64,000 nucleotides of DNA, taken from NCBI RefSeq assembly GCF_026210795.1, contig NC_089434.1, forward strand, positions 5,270,001 through 5,334,000, in the 5' to 3' direction. The DNA is from Rhizophagus irregularis (Eukaryota > Glomeromycota > Glomeromycetes > Glomerales > Glomeraceae). Under the pieces are notes generated by a model. It had not been told where the DNA came from. It made no database searches and saw only the letters and a program-made list of their open reading frames with translations. The translations under genes were made by a program, and so were the position numbers. Shown piece after piece: positions 47,791 to 60,439 of the stretch (positions within the stretch are counted from its first letter, which is position 1; each line of letters starts with the position of its first letter).

Positions 47791-50232
47791 AATTCACTCA
47801 CAATGCGGGCTCTGAGCATGTCCAATATCCATGAAGCGTTATAGTTGATTAGTTGATCTTACAAGGATGAAATGAAGTGGAAAATTTTATAACCCAATAC
47901 AATATCGTTTTTATGTATGAAAGGGATCTATAGGTGTATGCGGGACAAGTCGCTCAACAAATTAAGTAAATTAGAAACTTAATAATGAATTTACTCTTTT
48001 ATTTTTTATTTTTAAATAAAAATCTTTAATTAAAAAATTTAAAATTTTTGAATATTTGATCACATGAAAGTACGTGTCTTACAATTTATAAAATTCTACA
48101 TGTGGCAGTGCGTATCTTGCCATACGGATAAATGTTGATGATTGTCTTTTTCGCTTACGGATATGTTAATTTTAATTATCAGCAACTATAATCTAAAAGT
48201 TTCATTGCATCATTTAAGGAAGATTCCAAGGGTAAGTCTTTAATTTGGTTTTTAATTAATTCATTTTTATTTTTTTTTTTAACTTGGAGGTTTCATATTA
48301 AACATTAATACCTTAAATTTATTTTTTTGCTCAGAAGTCGATAAATTTTTATTGCAAGGGGTTTGGAATTTTTTGTTCTAAAATGACCAGACATCATAAA
48401 AAGAAATGATTTTTGTGTCAAATGTGATGATATTCAAGGGGGGAGGGGGATATATATATATATCAAGATTAGGGAAGCCATTATGAGCATGAAGGGATGG
48501 TGCGCACTGCATGGTTTAAGATAGGTGGTATCCGCCCAACTGCATCTAACATTCCTCAGGATAAAGGGTATAATAAATCATTAGATAAATTATGGAAGAC
48601 ACTGATAGTTTCAATATTAGTGATTACGTAGATATTATTTCTTCTCCAGAATATCAAAAAAAAAAATTTTTTTTTCTTTTAATCATAATTAATAAACGCG
48701 AATTTTATTAGTATATTCAAGGGAACAGGTTAAAGATCAGTTATGCAAATGTGATTAATATTATTGTTAAAATATCAAAATAAAGAATTTCACCCATTAA
48801 GAGATTATTCCATGTTCATTTACCATTCTCATTGATGAAAGTATTAATCAAGTACATTTTAAATAATAAATATAGATATCGATCTAATTTTAAAAAAATT
48901 TTCTGTCCCTATCTATGATACAGCATTAAATATTGCAATATGGATTATAATATTTTATTAATGGAAACATCTTAATTAGACTATTAATAATATAGAATAA
49001 AAAAATTATATGATAAATAAAAAAATAATTAATACATATAACTGTGGTGTTGAACACCAATGGTGTGATTTATAATTTTTGTAATTAATTAATTAATAAT
49101 ATTTTATTGTTATATATGATTAGAATAAATTATTATTCGCTTATCTCTCACCTCATTTTGATGTTTTTTTATTGTAAGAAGAAATCCGAAAGCTTTAGTG
49201 CTGACGAACTCGTGGTAAAGGTTTAATATTCTTTTTTTTAAAAAAATTTATACTTCAATAATTTTTTTTTTGTACTTGTAATCCTCAACCTCTTCATTGA
49301 TCGAAAATTGTGTACAATATCCTATATAACGCGCTTAAATATACAAATATATTGATAGACATCCTACATGAAGAAATATTCCAATTTTAAAATGTAATTC
49401 GAAATCATCAAGAAAAGAGCAATCTACTCAAGAGCTAGAATTCCTTACTTTTTCGCGCAAAAACCCGAAGGAATCTGATTTCCAAAATTGTCTATAATTT
49501 TTTTTAAAAAAATAAATAAATTAATTAATTAATTCTTGTCAAAAATTCTTACCAAAAAAGTTTCGAGGTTACTTTTCTAAAAATCAACTGCTAAAATAGA
49601 TTTGCAAGTTTAAAGTCCTTTACATACTATGTTTTTTTTTGTCACTATTCGATCCACAACATCATCATTTTCTATTATTAGACTTAGGAACGAGGTGATA
49701 CGTGGAGTAGAGTTACAATAACCAAATATTAGCGAACCCCACAAAGCGATCGATCCATCTCGCACAACGGTTCCCCAAATCCCTCGACATTGTGATCCAC
49801 ATCCTCGTATATTCTGGGATAATTTAGATGTGAGCAGTGTGTCGTTCAGACGTTATTGAAACCCATACTAGGATAGCAACCTTAAACCATCACCACCATC
49901 TTCTGATCCTTTCTTCAATTAATTTTTTTTTAATTCTCTCGTTGGTTGTGGTGTAAATTGTAATTAAAAAAAAAAAAGTGTGAAAGGATTATGGCGATAA
50001 GTTGATATATTTTATAAGTTGAATAAATTAAAGTTTTTAAAAACGTGGAGAATACTAAGGCAAATGTTTTTATTTCGAAAGATATAGTTTTTATTTTTAG
50101 AGAATAAAAATTTGAAATTTGATTTTGATGAAAGTTCAAACATGCCAAAAATGAGTATATATTGTTTGTTGGGTAATTATTTTAAATAAAATTATAATAA
50201 TTCAGTTTAATGACGAATGTAACATAAACACA
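47791..50232. other. gap with a possible minus-strand exon remnant
   Basis: Mostly AT-rich. 49680-49870 is a GC-richer island. Its minus strand reads SKLSQNIRGCGSQCRGIWGT and VVRDGSIALWGSLIFGYC without a stop for about 55 codons, which may be an old exon. No family is recognised. 48438-48472 has a G-run followed by (AT)n. Confidence 0.35.
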
Positions 50233-50292
50233 CAACAGACTTTTGAGAGACATCTCGTTTTGCAACAGATTTCTGAAAGACATCTTGTTTTG
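50233..50292 (+). repeat. two 30-bp direct repeats
   Basis: CAACAGACTTTTGAGAGACA TCTCGTTTTG and CAACAGATTTCTGAAAGACA TCTTGTTTTG are adjacent. Downstream, a block with ATCAC.A.CAGA.TATAGAA at about 50306 recurs at about 50450, so the surroundings may be an older, longer duplication. Confidence 0.7.
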
Positions 50293-51989
50293 CCCCCCAG
50301 GAAATCACTAGCAGAGTTATAGAATCACCACTATGGTCTTTAGAACTCGAACTTCTATTAATGAATATCTACAATAAAAAAAATAAATAAATTATTATTA
50401 AAACGATTCAATTTGATGATATAACAAAAAAAATATTATTACTAAATAACATCACAAACAGAACTATAGAATTACCATTATATTCAGCATCAACCTTAAA
50501 GGTTACCCGCTGAGACCCATATGCGAAAATAAAAATTTAAGATATACAGATTTCAGTTATATTATACCAGATTCCATATTTTTTTTTAATTTTTTTTTTT
50601 CAAAATATTATTGTTTAACAAAGTCTTTTCCCGCTGATTTTACCAAGTCCCATTTCTTGTGCTAGATGTGCTAGATATTGGATGACTACTTTAAGATTTC
50701 CACCGTTTACCCACGCTTGATCGGATGTAAAAATGAATCATTTTCAAAACTCATTTGATAAATTAAAATCAAAATTTTGTTCTATCCAAGTTTCGGGAAG
50801 AAATCATATTGTAACAGCACCCTTTAACAGAAATAAAAGTGCTACCTTTTTTTAATTAATCGGTCAACAGACAGATTCCCATCAGTTTCAAGTTGATTGT
50901 TAATCGCTCATCGGATATACCGGCTCAATTATACAAGCCAAACCCCTTTCAGTCTAATAGATCCAACATCGACAGAGACAATGCCCTCGAAATCAGTTTC
51001 TCTTAACGATACAGAACAAAGAACTAAATTCAATTTTTATGTAAAAAGCTGGCCTCCACAAAGGTCTACTAGAAACCCTACTTGCTAATCTTTCGGCATT
51101 ATAACCTTCGGATGCAAGTTTGATAGGTCCCATAACAAGAAAAATTAATGGTTCCATATAGAAATAGTCAACGCCAAACCAGTCAGCGTTTGGTATTCAT
51201 AGTTTACGGAAGTTAATTAATTATCTCACGTCCTAAAAAGGCTATCATATGACTTAATGACGAAAGTCGAACCCTTTCATATAGTGCAGAAGCTGGCTGA
51301 CAAACGACGTAACTAACACTAATATTTTAAGAGTTTCGGCGCCTGTTTTTCCAACCTTTTGAAAAAAATCTGAAGATCTCGGCAAGTCATATGAATTTAA
51401 TTGATAGGTCAGGTGAGATCGACACTCTAACAGACGGTCGGGGCTTGAAAGATATATCTGCGAGTTTAATAGTATCCTTTAGACTTTAGTATAGAATTTC
51501 CTTTCCCCAGTTGTATCTTTTTCTTTGTTTTCCAGTTTTGTGAATAAAATAATAATCTACGCTTAAATCAAAATCATTTAATAAAACAACTTGATAATAA
51601 AAGATTTTGAGGGACTAAAACAAGAAGATGCAGCAAGTTCTAAAGAACAAGATCCTATGAGGCTGTGACTTTGAATTAAACTCTTTCTCGTTTTTTTTAT
51701 ATTCTATGTTCGAAAGGTGATAATTACATAAAATTTCAGATAACCGGGAAAACGTTAATTTTTCATGTTAAAGAATCTGACAAAGATTGTACGATAAAAC
51801 GTTTCTATTTTTACTAATTAATTAAGACTATTTGAGACGATATACACTAAACAATCATTTCCATATTATATATGATAATATGATTGAATTCACTAATCAT
51901 ATCAACATATGATGACGCCAAAAGCTTATTATGTAAACGCAGTGCTATTTACGGTTGGATTAGTTGTTATTGTTTCCAAATATATGCTA
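50293..51989. other. gap with mixed composition
   Basis: 50860-51500 is richer in G+C than its flanks, but no frame stays open except a short one ending at 51088 (MPSKSVSLNDTEQRTKFNFY onward), too weak to call. No RNA gene was recognised. Confidence 0.4.
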
Positions 51990-52455
51990 GAGATTTTTTT
52001 GAAGAATGTCAATTATGTTTCAAACTTTCAATATCGGAGTTCTATTCCTATCTCCATCTTCATATTTACCAAATTAAGAGATAAAAAATTTCACACGAGC
52101 TCATATACTGCAATATAATTGGATTTCACTAAAAAGAGGATGAGCGGAACATAAGCATTTACCATGGGCCCCTTTTTCACAAAAAAAGGCTTATCATCAT
52201 TACGGTGATTTACTGTATATGCTATATAAACAGGTTAGGGCTTATTCACTCAAAATAATTTTGAACTTCTAGCAAAAAAAATATTTTAACATTAAATTAA
52301 TGCACATTATAAATTCTTCTAATCTTTCAACAACTCCTCTTCTTTCACAAGTAAGAAAAAGGATGAGATAGTTATGCTGATTATAACAAATTTAAATTTT
52401 GACTAACGTATTTTTATTTCTTAGATACATTTCAAACAAATTATACAAGTAAACT
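51990..52455 (+). repeat. left arm of a long inverted repeat pair
   Basis: It matches the reverse complement of 54395-54850. Shared blocks in order: TTCACACGAGCTCAT, AATATAATTG, CATAAGCATTA, TTTTTCACA, GGCTTAT, ATATAAACAGGTT, GCTGATTATAAC, TTGACTAACGTATTTTT. The arms are about 75-80 percent alike by eye over 450 bases and lie 1.9 kb apart. Confidence 0.75.
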
Positions 52456-52575
52456 AGGTACAGTAATCGTTAATCTTATTCTGAATAGTCATCAATTTCA
52501 AAATTTCAAGTTTATTTTGAACTCATTCCTTTTATTAATTTTTTTAATCTAAAGTCATGCTCAAGAAGAAGGAGA

Positions 52576-52682
52576 CATCAATCTGGCTGCCTCGATATAC
52601 AGTAGCCAGATTGATGAGCGGCATAAATAATATAATAACAATTATTACTCTACGTAATAATTGTTATTATATTAGTTATGCC
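52576..52682. repeat. two adjacent hairpins
   Basis: Hairpin 1: CATCAATCTGGCT at 52576-52588 pairs perfectly with 52604-52616. Hairpin 2: GGCATAAATAATATAATAAC (52620 onward) pairs over 28 bases with 52655-52682, with a 7-base loop. They may be two small fold-back repeats or the ends of one nested insertion. Confidence 0.8.
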
Positions 52683-53510
52683 GAAAGTGCAAATATCAAG
52701 GAGAAATAGATTCGGTATTTGATTGTTTACTTAAACTGACTTAAACTGATCCACAACTTATTTAGACTTATTTTATTTATTTCTCTTTTTAAGTTGCCTT
52801 AACAATGCTATAAAAATTGGAGAGGCAAGCTTCTCCGAGGTATATACGGCGTACGCGCCTGAATTTACTTCCACACTTATATACTTCGGAGAAGTTATTT
52901 ACGGCATACGGGCCTAATTTTACTTGTATACTTATTTTCAACACTTTTAACTTTTTATTTCTTTTATTATTACTATTGTATTATTTATTACCTTTGTATT
53001 ATTTATTAACTCAAATTGATATTGGAAAATAAAATCTATAAATTCACTTTTTTTTTTTAATAAAAATTTTTTTTTATACATTATTTTTGGTTATACGAGT
53101 ATTAGTCAATACTGAATGCTGGTTAGTGGTTAGTGATACTATATGAATAATTAACGAAATAATCAGATTACCGGCCAAAGTTATTATTACAAATAACAAT
53201 TTTTACTTTTTTTAAAATGAAATAATTAAGTCACTCCGGAGACCGGACAATACACTATGAAGATTTTGTAGTCACATGTACTGTACATTCCCGTGATATT
53301 AAACCAATAAAATTGAAAATAATTTTTTGCTTCGGAACAAAATTATTCATGGATAATAATAATCGATTACTCCATTATATACTGAATTTCATTGTAATAT
53401 TTATTTTGCAACTACAGATCACTAATAACTCTGATTTTTATTATAATAAACGATTCACATTTTTTTCACGTAATATTTAACAAATAAAATGAATAAAATT
53501 CTTTATTATA

Positions 53511-53798
53511 ATATAGTGAACACAAATGTTTTACAATATTGATGTTTTAATAAAATAGATACAATATAGTGAATACAAATGTTTTAATAAAATAGATACA
53601 ATATAGTGAATACAAATGATTTAATAGAATAGATACAATATAATGAATACAAATGATTTAATAGAATAGATACAATATAGTGAATACAAATGTTTTAATA
53701 GAATAGATACAATATAGTGAATACAAATGATTTAATAGAATAGATACAATATAGTGAATACAAATGTTTTAATAGAATAGATACAATATAGTGAATAT
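53511..53798 (+). repeat. 37-bp minisatellite, ~7.5 units
   Basis: Unit ACAATATAGTGAATACAAAT followed by GTTTTAATAGAATAGAT, with variants GATTTAATAG and AATAAAATAG that alternate along the array. It lies between the arms of the inverted repeat pair. Confidence 0.92.
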
Positions 53799-54025
53799 AA
53801 ACACTAAAAACCATAATAACCATAATAACTGATTTTGATCATTAACAATATTTTAAATGATAATTTAAATAATAAATTATAACTAATGAGCATCATTAGT
53901 TATAATTAAAGAAGTAATTATCATTCAAATTTGAAAACCGCCCATTATAAGTTCGGTTCGACACTTCGACCAAAAATGAACAATACTTGAATCCATTCTT
54001 TCGTAAGGAATGGAATTCAAGAATT

Positions 54026-54250
54026 TCTGTAAGACAGTTATACACTCCGTCTTTCAAAAAATTGTGATACACACCAGTGGTGATAATTGATCACAAGGTA
54101 CTATGAGCCGGGTTCTCTGTAAGACAGTTCTACACTCTGTCTTTCAGAAAATTGGGATCCACACCAGTAGTGATAATGGATCACGTACTTCTACGAGCCA
54201 GTTTCGCTCATTCCGTCTCTCAGGACGAGTAGTGATAATAGATCATGAGG
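54026..54250 (+). repeat. 90-bp tandem repeat, 2.5 units
   Basis: TCTGTAAGACAGTT.TACACT starts at 54026 and 54116. Both continue with CTTTCA.AAAATTG.GAT, CACACCAGT.GTGATAAT, GATCAC and GAGCC. A third, shorter copy starts near 54205 with AGTAGTGATAATAGATCA. The palindromic TGATCA-like centre recurs in each. Confidence 0.82.
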
Positions 54251-54394
54251 TTATAGTTCCGCATGAGTTGGTAATGTTTTTTTCTAAAATTTTCCCATAC
54301 GGTATGCTGTATAATATTTTAAATTTTAATTAAAAAAAACTTGAAATGATCCAATATGAAATTCGAAAAGTGATTATTCAATTCAAAACAAGAA

Positions 54395-54850
54395 TAGTGA
54401 TCACTTTACCTCTATTAATTTTTGTAATTAATATTTTAGGGTTTCAACCTGTATTCAAGATAAAAAATACGTTAGTCAAAAAAACAAAATTAGTTATAAT
54501 CAGCAAAAATTGTGTATTTTCTCACCATGTTTTTCAAGAAAAACTGGTGAAGGCGAATTTTACGGAAATATTAAAGGAATTCGTGTGATTTAAATGGAAA
54601 AATGAATTTTTTTTTTTTAATTTTCGAATCTTTCAATTAAGCCCCAAACCTGTTTATATGACATATAAATCAGCAAAATAATAAGCCATTTTATAATATT
54701 TCATTGTGAAAAAGGATGGCTCATGTAATGCTTATGTTTGCTTATCCGCGTCTAAGGGAAATTCAATTATATTGTAGTAAATGAGCTCGTGTGAAGTTTT
54801 TTATCTCTCAATTTGTAAATATAGAGGTAGTAATGGAAATTCTGATATTA
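54395..54850 (-). repeat. right arm of a long inverted repeat pair
   Basis: Reverse complement of the 51990-52455 block (see there). An ORF of 80 codons (54346-54588) runs through it but has no counterpart in the other copies, so it is not called as a gene. Confidence 0.75.
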
Positions 54851-55880
54851 ACTTGAAAGAAATAAATCATTGAGGCTGCAGGACGTATATTGGCGAATAA
54901 AAGAAAGTTCAAGATAATCAAAGACGGGTTCAAAAACAATAAACAACAATAGCCATAAATAGTAGTACATTGACGCATCAACTGTTAATTTAGCCACCAC
55001 AAATTGGTGCGATTATTTGTTTATTTGTTAGTCGATCAGATACATAAGTGATAAACTAACAATAACGCTAATCGCTGTACTATATCCCGTTTTGTTTAAT
55101 CATATAGAACAAAACTCTGGCCAATTATATTAATGCCAAACGGAATTATGATCACATCACTAAACTATTTCTAGCAATTTTAATTTAGGTACAGCACAAA
55201 AAACAAGCGATTCTTAAAAATAAATAAAGGTGATTTAGATTTATTTCATCTTTTTATTCTCTAACAATGTCTTCCATTTTATCTATTTTATCTGACACTA
55301 ATTCACTAAATTCAAGCTATCTTTCTATTAATCTCTTTTTTTGTTTCAACATAGTAAAAATAAATTAAAAGATTTGTCTGTTACGCCATGTTATGGCTAT
55401 GCCATTTATTACGTAATATCCATTCATTATAATTAATAAAGTATAATTTTAAAAAAGCCAATGTATAACATTAATAAACAAATAAAACAACATTTAAAGC
55501 TTAGTAATGATCTTATCATACGAGAAATAATATTTGATCTAATCGTATAATATGGTTCCATCTAAAAATTAATCCAACTTGGTGTGCAAATGTCCTGTAT
55601 TTTCTTATTCCCAAATCCATCTAATTAAATTTTAAATAATATTAAACTTTAACATTACTTCCTTTTATCCATGGTTTAACCAAGTAATAAAATTAAAAAG
55701 GCCTGTTGTGCGGCCTTAAATAATTGCTCCTTTCTTAGATGATTTAAAATTTTAAATCTAATCATTGAGTTTCCTTAAAATCTTGTAACGACAATACCTA
55801 AAAAAAAAGATGATAAACCCGATTCCTATCTTCAATAATAAATGCTGAAAAAATATAGCATGTAAAATTTAATTCTTACC

Positions 55881-56414
55881 AAAGAGGTTTTTTTGTGATT
55901 TCTTTTTTATTTTAACTTTAGGATTTTTATACCTAGTCCTGTCCTTCTATAATAATCTTTCTGATCTATCATTATCTTCCGATCTTTTTTTCCGTTCTTA
56001 TTGATTTTGGCGCTATATAATTACAAATAAAAGTTTCTGTATAGCTAAAGTTGGACGAGGAATTCATAGTCAGAAAAGGATATAATATAATGATTTAACT
56101 TGATGATGAACAAGAAAATTTTAATAATAAACCTTATAACGATCTTATAATCCTTCTTTTAAAGCAAGAATAGCACCTATTAAAAAACAAATAAATAAAA
56201 TAAATAAATAAATAAATTTTAATAGAAAATTCTTACTATAAAAAATGCACAATATGAACAATTTACGCGTTTTATAAATTCTTCTAACGCTTCAATTAAA
56301 ACAATAACACAATAACTTCATATTTACCTCTAATTTCGAAGAAAAAAGCAATACTTTCTTATTCGAATATTCTTGAACAACTGTACCAGTTAAAGTCAAG
56401 CAAGGTTCTGACAT
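55881..56414 (-). pseudogene. multi-exon gene remnant, unknown
   Basis: The first exon at 56414-56328 reads MSEPCLTLTGTVVQEYSNKK VLLFSSKLE and meets a clean donor (GAG|GTAAAT). After an acceptor near 56180, GAILALKEGL, stop, DRYK follows. Nearer 55980-55881 a basic stretch reads KKRSEDNDRSERLL, stop, KDRTRYKNPKVKIKKKSQKN, ending at a GTAAG donor. Another minus-strand piece just upstream, 56613-56458 (MSLLTECSSNILYFLDKREN), may belong to it. The parts look like exons but contain stops. No family is recognised. Confidence 0.35.
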
Positions 56415-56953
56415 GTTCTACAAAACAATCATCCTCTTCATGAAAGTAATGTATTTATTAATGAACAGCTTTTATGAGAGTAATAAAACTATTTCCTAAA
56501 ATCTTATTGTAGAGGGAATTAATGATCATATGCTTGTCCTGGGAATAAAATTGGTTTTCTCTCTTATCAAGAAAATAGAGTATGTTGCTAGAACATTCAG
56601 TGAGTAAAGACATGATTTTTTTTAAAAAAATAGGAAGAAAAATGTACAAAATTTGAGTTGACAGTTGACGCACGAGTCGTGATTGTTGATATCAAAGGTT
56701 GTGGCGTAAGAGACTAAGAGAACATGCCCATAGTTAGAATTTCGATGATGATGTGCTGTATGGCATATTCAACAATAATTAAAACTATATAATTCGATCA
56801 TAACTTAAACTTCAAATCCTGTTTCCATAGAACATAATATTAGGACACATAATATTAAGTACATTAAAAAAAACTTGAAGAAAAAAAAGATCTAACACAA
56901 CTTCTCTTACATTATTATTATCAAAATATGTATGAAATTTTGAGCCTGTTGTT

Positions 56954-57127
56954 ATGATCGATAACACTAAAAACTCTTCCAACCAATCTTCTGGTGGGAG
57001 ACGACAACCAAAGAAAGCCAAGGTTACGACAGAACCTTATACGCTTCAAAAACCAGTTCAACCGTCTACGGCTAACTTGACGAAAGTATTGTTAAAGACT
57101 TATTTTGTTTTTAATCTGCAGTGGTGA
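56954..57127 (+). CDS. possible N-terminal exon, 57 codons
   Basis: MIDNTKNSSNQSSGGRRQPK is followed by KAKVTTEPYTLQKPVQPSTA and NLTK, then AT-driven sequence to TGA 57125-57127. The Ser/Gln/basic low-complexity start is typical of nuclear or transposase-like proteins in such genomes. A GT follows NLTK, so the reading may continue by splicing, but no second exon was found before the rRNA fragment. Confidence 0.3.
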   Translation: MIDNTKNSSNQSSGGRRQPKKAKVTTEPYTLQKPVQPSTANLTKVLLKTYFVFNLQW

Positions 57128-57564
57128 ATTTTTATAAAATTGGACAATTGATTATTAATATCGATGAAAACAGCTTGGTGAAATGATAAAATAATTAAAC
57201 TGTACGGTATAATTACAAGATTTAATTTTCGTCTTCACGGCCAATTCTCAATAAGACGTTCTTTGTCTTCTCGTATCTCGATATATAAATGCCTTCTATA
57301 TGTTACTGATGTTAATTTAATTTTTTACAAGATAATAAGGGTTGGATTGGTAAATACTCGAATATCATTGTTGGTTGTTGATTCAACATATCTAATACCA
57401 CAAAAAGAAAAGGCCATTAAGGAACCTTAATGTTAATACATAGATTGCAAGAAATTTACAAGAAAATATAAAAAGTATACGAAAATAGCCACTAACGTGT
57501 TGAATTATTAAACAAAAGTGATTTTTTTTTCAGCAATTGTTAAGAAGGAAGGACTACATCAAAA

Positions 57565-57735
57565 GATAAAAGTGCTTAGCCTTAGGAGAAATTTACCGCC
57601 CATTTTAAGCTGCAATCCCAAACAACTTGACTCTTAGAAAGCGTATCGTAGAGCACAATGATCAACCGGAGCATAATTAACACCTAGAGTTATCCAGCTA
57701 AACGAGACTCAATGATACTCAAAGGTTTTTCTAAC
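57565..57735 (-). pseudogene. LSU (28S) rRNA fragment, D1/D2 region
   Basis: The minus strand contains AAGAGTCAAGTTGTTTGGGA TTGCAGCTTAAAATGGGCGG TAAATTTC. This is the highly conserved stretch between the D1 and D2 expansion segments of fungal nuclear LSU rRNA (usual form GAGTCGAGTTGTTTGGGA, then TGCAGCTC and GGTGGTAAA). CTACGATACGCTTTCT precedes it as in glomeromycotan LSU, and TCCTAAGGCTAA follows in place of the usual CATCTAAAGCTAA. Similarity fades on both sides, with no 5.8S, ITS or other LSU part. It is a degenerate insertion, not a working gene. Confidence 0.8.
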
Positions 57736-58062
57736 CAAAAATACTAAGAGAATGAGCTCGAAATGGTACATTAATTGAAAGCGACAATAAAAAAAAAAAG
57801 ATATAATGATTACTATACCTTTAAACCAAATATGTTTTCATAATTTTGCATTTTTTTTTTTATCTTCCAATACAAAAAGTTGTATTATTTTAGACAGAAA
57901 ATTCAATTAAGTAGATCTCCCACAGTTTTCCTACTTTTATAATAATATATTTCTACACACATAATGTATTTCTACATACAAACGTTCTGATTAGAGTCTT
58001 ATAATCATAATAAATAAACATTATTTATACTAGTCGAAATTATTAGAAGTATTTAGGTACAG

Positions 58063-58150
58063 CTACTTTACCAGAAGAACTTACGGCAAATATTAAAATC
58101 GTAATTGATAAAAAAGTTGTACGACCAAGTTCGCCCAAATTAGAAACTTG
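58063..58150 (+). pseudogene. isolated exon-like fragment
   Basis: After an acceptor-like TATTTAG the frame reads TATLPEELTANIKIVIDKKV, then VRPSSPKLETCLEF, and becomes AT-driven beyond 58190. The piece looks like real protein but stands alone, just before the Tigger-like remnant. Not recognised. Confidence 0.3.
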
Positions 58151-58318
58151 TTTGGAATTCATCTACAGGCAATCTCATCGATCTTTGATAAACCGGATTT
58201 GGCACTATTTCGGATTTTTCTTCTGGAACCAAAATCTATACTATATTAAAAAAATCTTGATCATATTATTTCGACAATCATTTAGACATTTTTTTTTTCT
58301 CCGTTTAAACTACTTTAG

Positions 58319-59590
58319 CATGAGAAAAAACATAAAAAGAAATCTAAATTAACTCAAAAGAAAGAACTTTGTGAAAAAGCGACACAATATGGAATTTTTA
58401 CTAGTATAGTTTCTGATATTTTAAAAAGATCAGAACATTGGCTTTCCATTGATACTACCTTACCAAATGCAAATAATTTTCGAGTATTTATCCAGAAGTA
58501 ACGAGCATTTGGGTTGATCAGAAAATTTCAGGAAATTTAACTATTAATGGACCCATTATCCAACAGAGTGTGCTAATTTACTTGACATCAATAACTTTTC
58601 AGCATTTGCATGATGATTATATAACTTTAAACAGAGAAATAATTTACATACATTTAAATTTAGAGGAGAATCTGGCTGGTTTCCAATTGATGAATTTCTA
58701 CGAACGAGAACTGAATTACAAGAAATTTTTCGACTATGAGTTTAGAGACATTTGGAATTGTGATGAAACTGCGTTTAGGATCATGTAAAACAATAGCACA
58801 TGATCCTTTACTTTGTAAAAAACGTCCTAAAGAACGTGTTAGCATTCTGGCAACTTGTAATACTTCTGGTTAAAGGGATTGAAAAAAAATCTCTTTCTGT
58901 CTGATACTATTAGAATTCAAAAGCTTGGATGTTTCCACCTAATATAATATCACTTCTTCAACCATTAGATTAAAGTATTATTTATAGGTTAAAAACACAA
59001 TATCAAAAATTGCTATGTAATTAAGGCTATGATCCTTATGAAGAAGGTGATCCAATTCCACCTCCAATTGGAAAATAGTATATAAAAAAAACGATTTTTA
59101 ACAGTTGGCTAAAATTGGAATCCTTCCCAATAATAACATTCCCCGGAAAGACTTTTTTCCGCGATATTAAAATTTTCAAATACTTATAAGACATTTAGAT
59201 TGTCGTATATTATTATCATATATGAGCGACATATGTATGTGCGAAAATCCCTGTCATCTCGGTAGAAACTTCACTTCGTGAATTAAAAAATCTTAAAAGA
59301 ATTAAATTTCATAGTCGTCTGGAGAAAAAACTTTGGATAATAAATGTCATGGAAGATTCTAAATGTTCTTCAAATAATTCTGACTGTGAAGAAGATATTA
59401 GACATGAATTACAATTATTGATTGATATTGATTGATGAGTTAGAGTTCACAGATCCTTTATCTGTAAATGACTATGAAATTTCTACAATAGTTGCATCAG
59501 ATAACATTGAAAATGTAATCAAATATCGATATATTCAACAAAAAGAAATGAAAAATTTAATAATTAAATTGAAAAAAGGATCTTTTTAAT
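58319..59590 (+). pseudogene. Tigger/CENP-B-like transposase remnant
   Basis: KSKLTQKKELCEKATQYGIF and SIVSDILKRSEHWLSIDTTL (CENP-B type HTH) are followed by YPEVTSIWVDQKISGNLTIN in a shifted frame. Then FDYEFRDIWNCDETAF carries the first catalytic Asp, and KERVSILATCNTSG follows. After a large deletion that removes the second Asp, PPNIISLLQPLD, YRLKTQYQKLLC and KTIFNSWLKL appear, then an acidic tail (DELEFTDPLSVNDYEISTIV, stop near 59590). There are many stops. Same family as 2688-3190 and probably 31295-31664. Confidence 0.8.
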
Positions 59591-59862
59591 AATATAAACA
59601 GAATAAAGCAAAGTGAATTAACCATATTAGTTTTATTTTTTATAAAAAAAAATGAATATAAATTGAATATGTACGAAAGTTTTATTTTCTTATAAAAAAA
59701 AAATGAATAATTGAATATGTATGATACAAGGTTTATTTTTTATAAAAAAAAATGAATAATTGAATATGTTACAAAGTTCTAATATCATCTATTCTAATCT
59801 AAATCTAAAATCTAATAAAATCTAATAAAAATATTTAAAATTATAATAATATCAATCATTCT

Positions 59863-60049
59863 GTATCGTAAAGCAAACTATTTTATTTTCTACGAGAATA
59901 TCATTTTGTTTTTCCCTACGGTACAAAATGAATGAATTTGGTGGGCGAGCAGTTCTTTGCTCGTCTCACCTACCTCCACTGTTCAGTACCGTAAAGCAAA
60001 ATTCTAAATAAATAAATCTAAATAACCTTTTGTTTTGCTTTACGGTACC
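59863..60049. repeat. paired TACCGTAAAGCAAA hairpin repeats
   Basis: GTATCGTAAAGCAAA (59863) with CCTACGGTAC (ending 59924), then AGTACCGTAAAGCAAA (59985) with TTTTGCTTTACGGTACC (60033-60049): two hairpin-like units in a row, the second nearly perfect. A GC-rich spacer (GGTGGGCGAGC) separates them. Probably a small fold-back element. Confidence 0.65.
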
Positions 60050-60439
60050 AAATCAAGGCCGAATGGTTTTTTACCTGTTTTACTAGAGTTTATTGGTAGG
60101 TATTGTTTGAAACCGTTTCTTGAACCGGTTCAAACATATCATAAGGAAATCTAGATAGATATCCTTATATTGTGAAGTTTGATATATATCATATGACATA
60201 TAATCATCACATGATATATATTCATAATATGAAATTCCATATTGGATCATCATTAAAAATAAGTTGTTCTGACAAAGGATTTGCATAAAAGCAAAAGGAA
60301 TTGTCGATCAGCGAATTTTTTGCAGAACTTTTGATGTCAAATGATGATGGAATTTCAACTGTAAAATAATTAAAAAAAAAAATTAGCATAAATTGAAATT
60401 TGAAAATGATTAATTCATAACAGGTTTAATGATTAAATA

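Noticed and set aside
50505-50535. GGTTACCCGCTGAGACCCATATG resembles the 5' start of 28S rRNA
   Set aside because: The match breaks after about 13 bases and no 5.8S/ITS2 or further LSU follows; chance cannot be excluded.
53511-53798. Regular repeats resembling a CRISPR array
   Set aside because: The units are directly adjacent without unique spacers, and the genome is eukaryotic; it is a minisatellite.
54346-54588. 80-codon ORF (MIQYEIRKVIIQ...)
   Set aside because: It lies in a dispersed repeat whose other two copies do not keep the frame.
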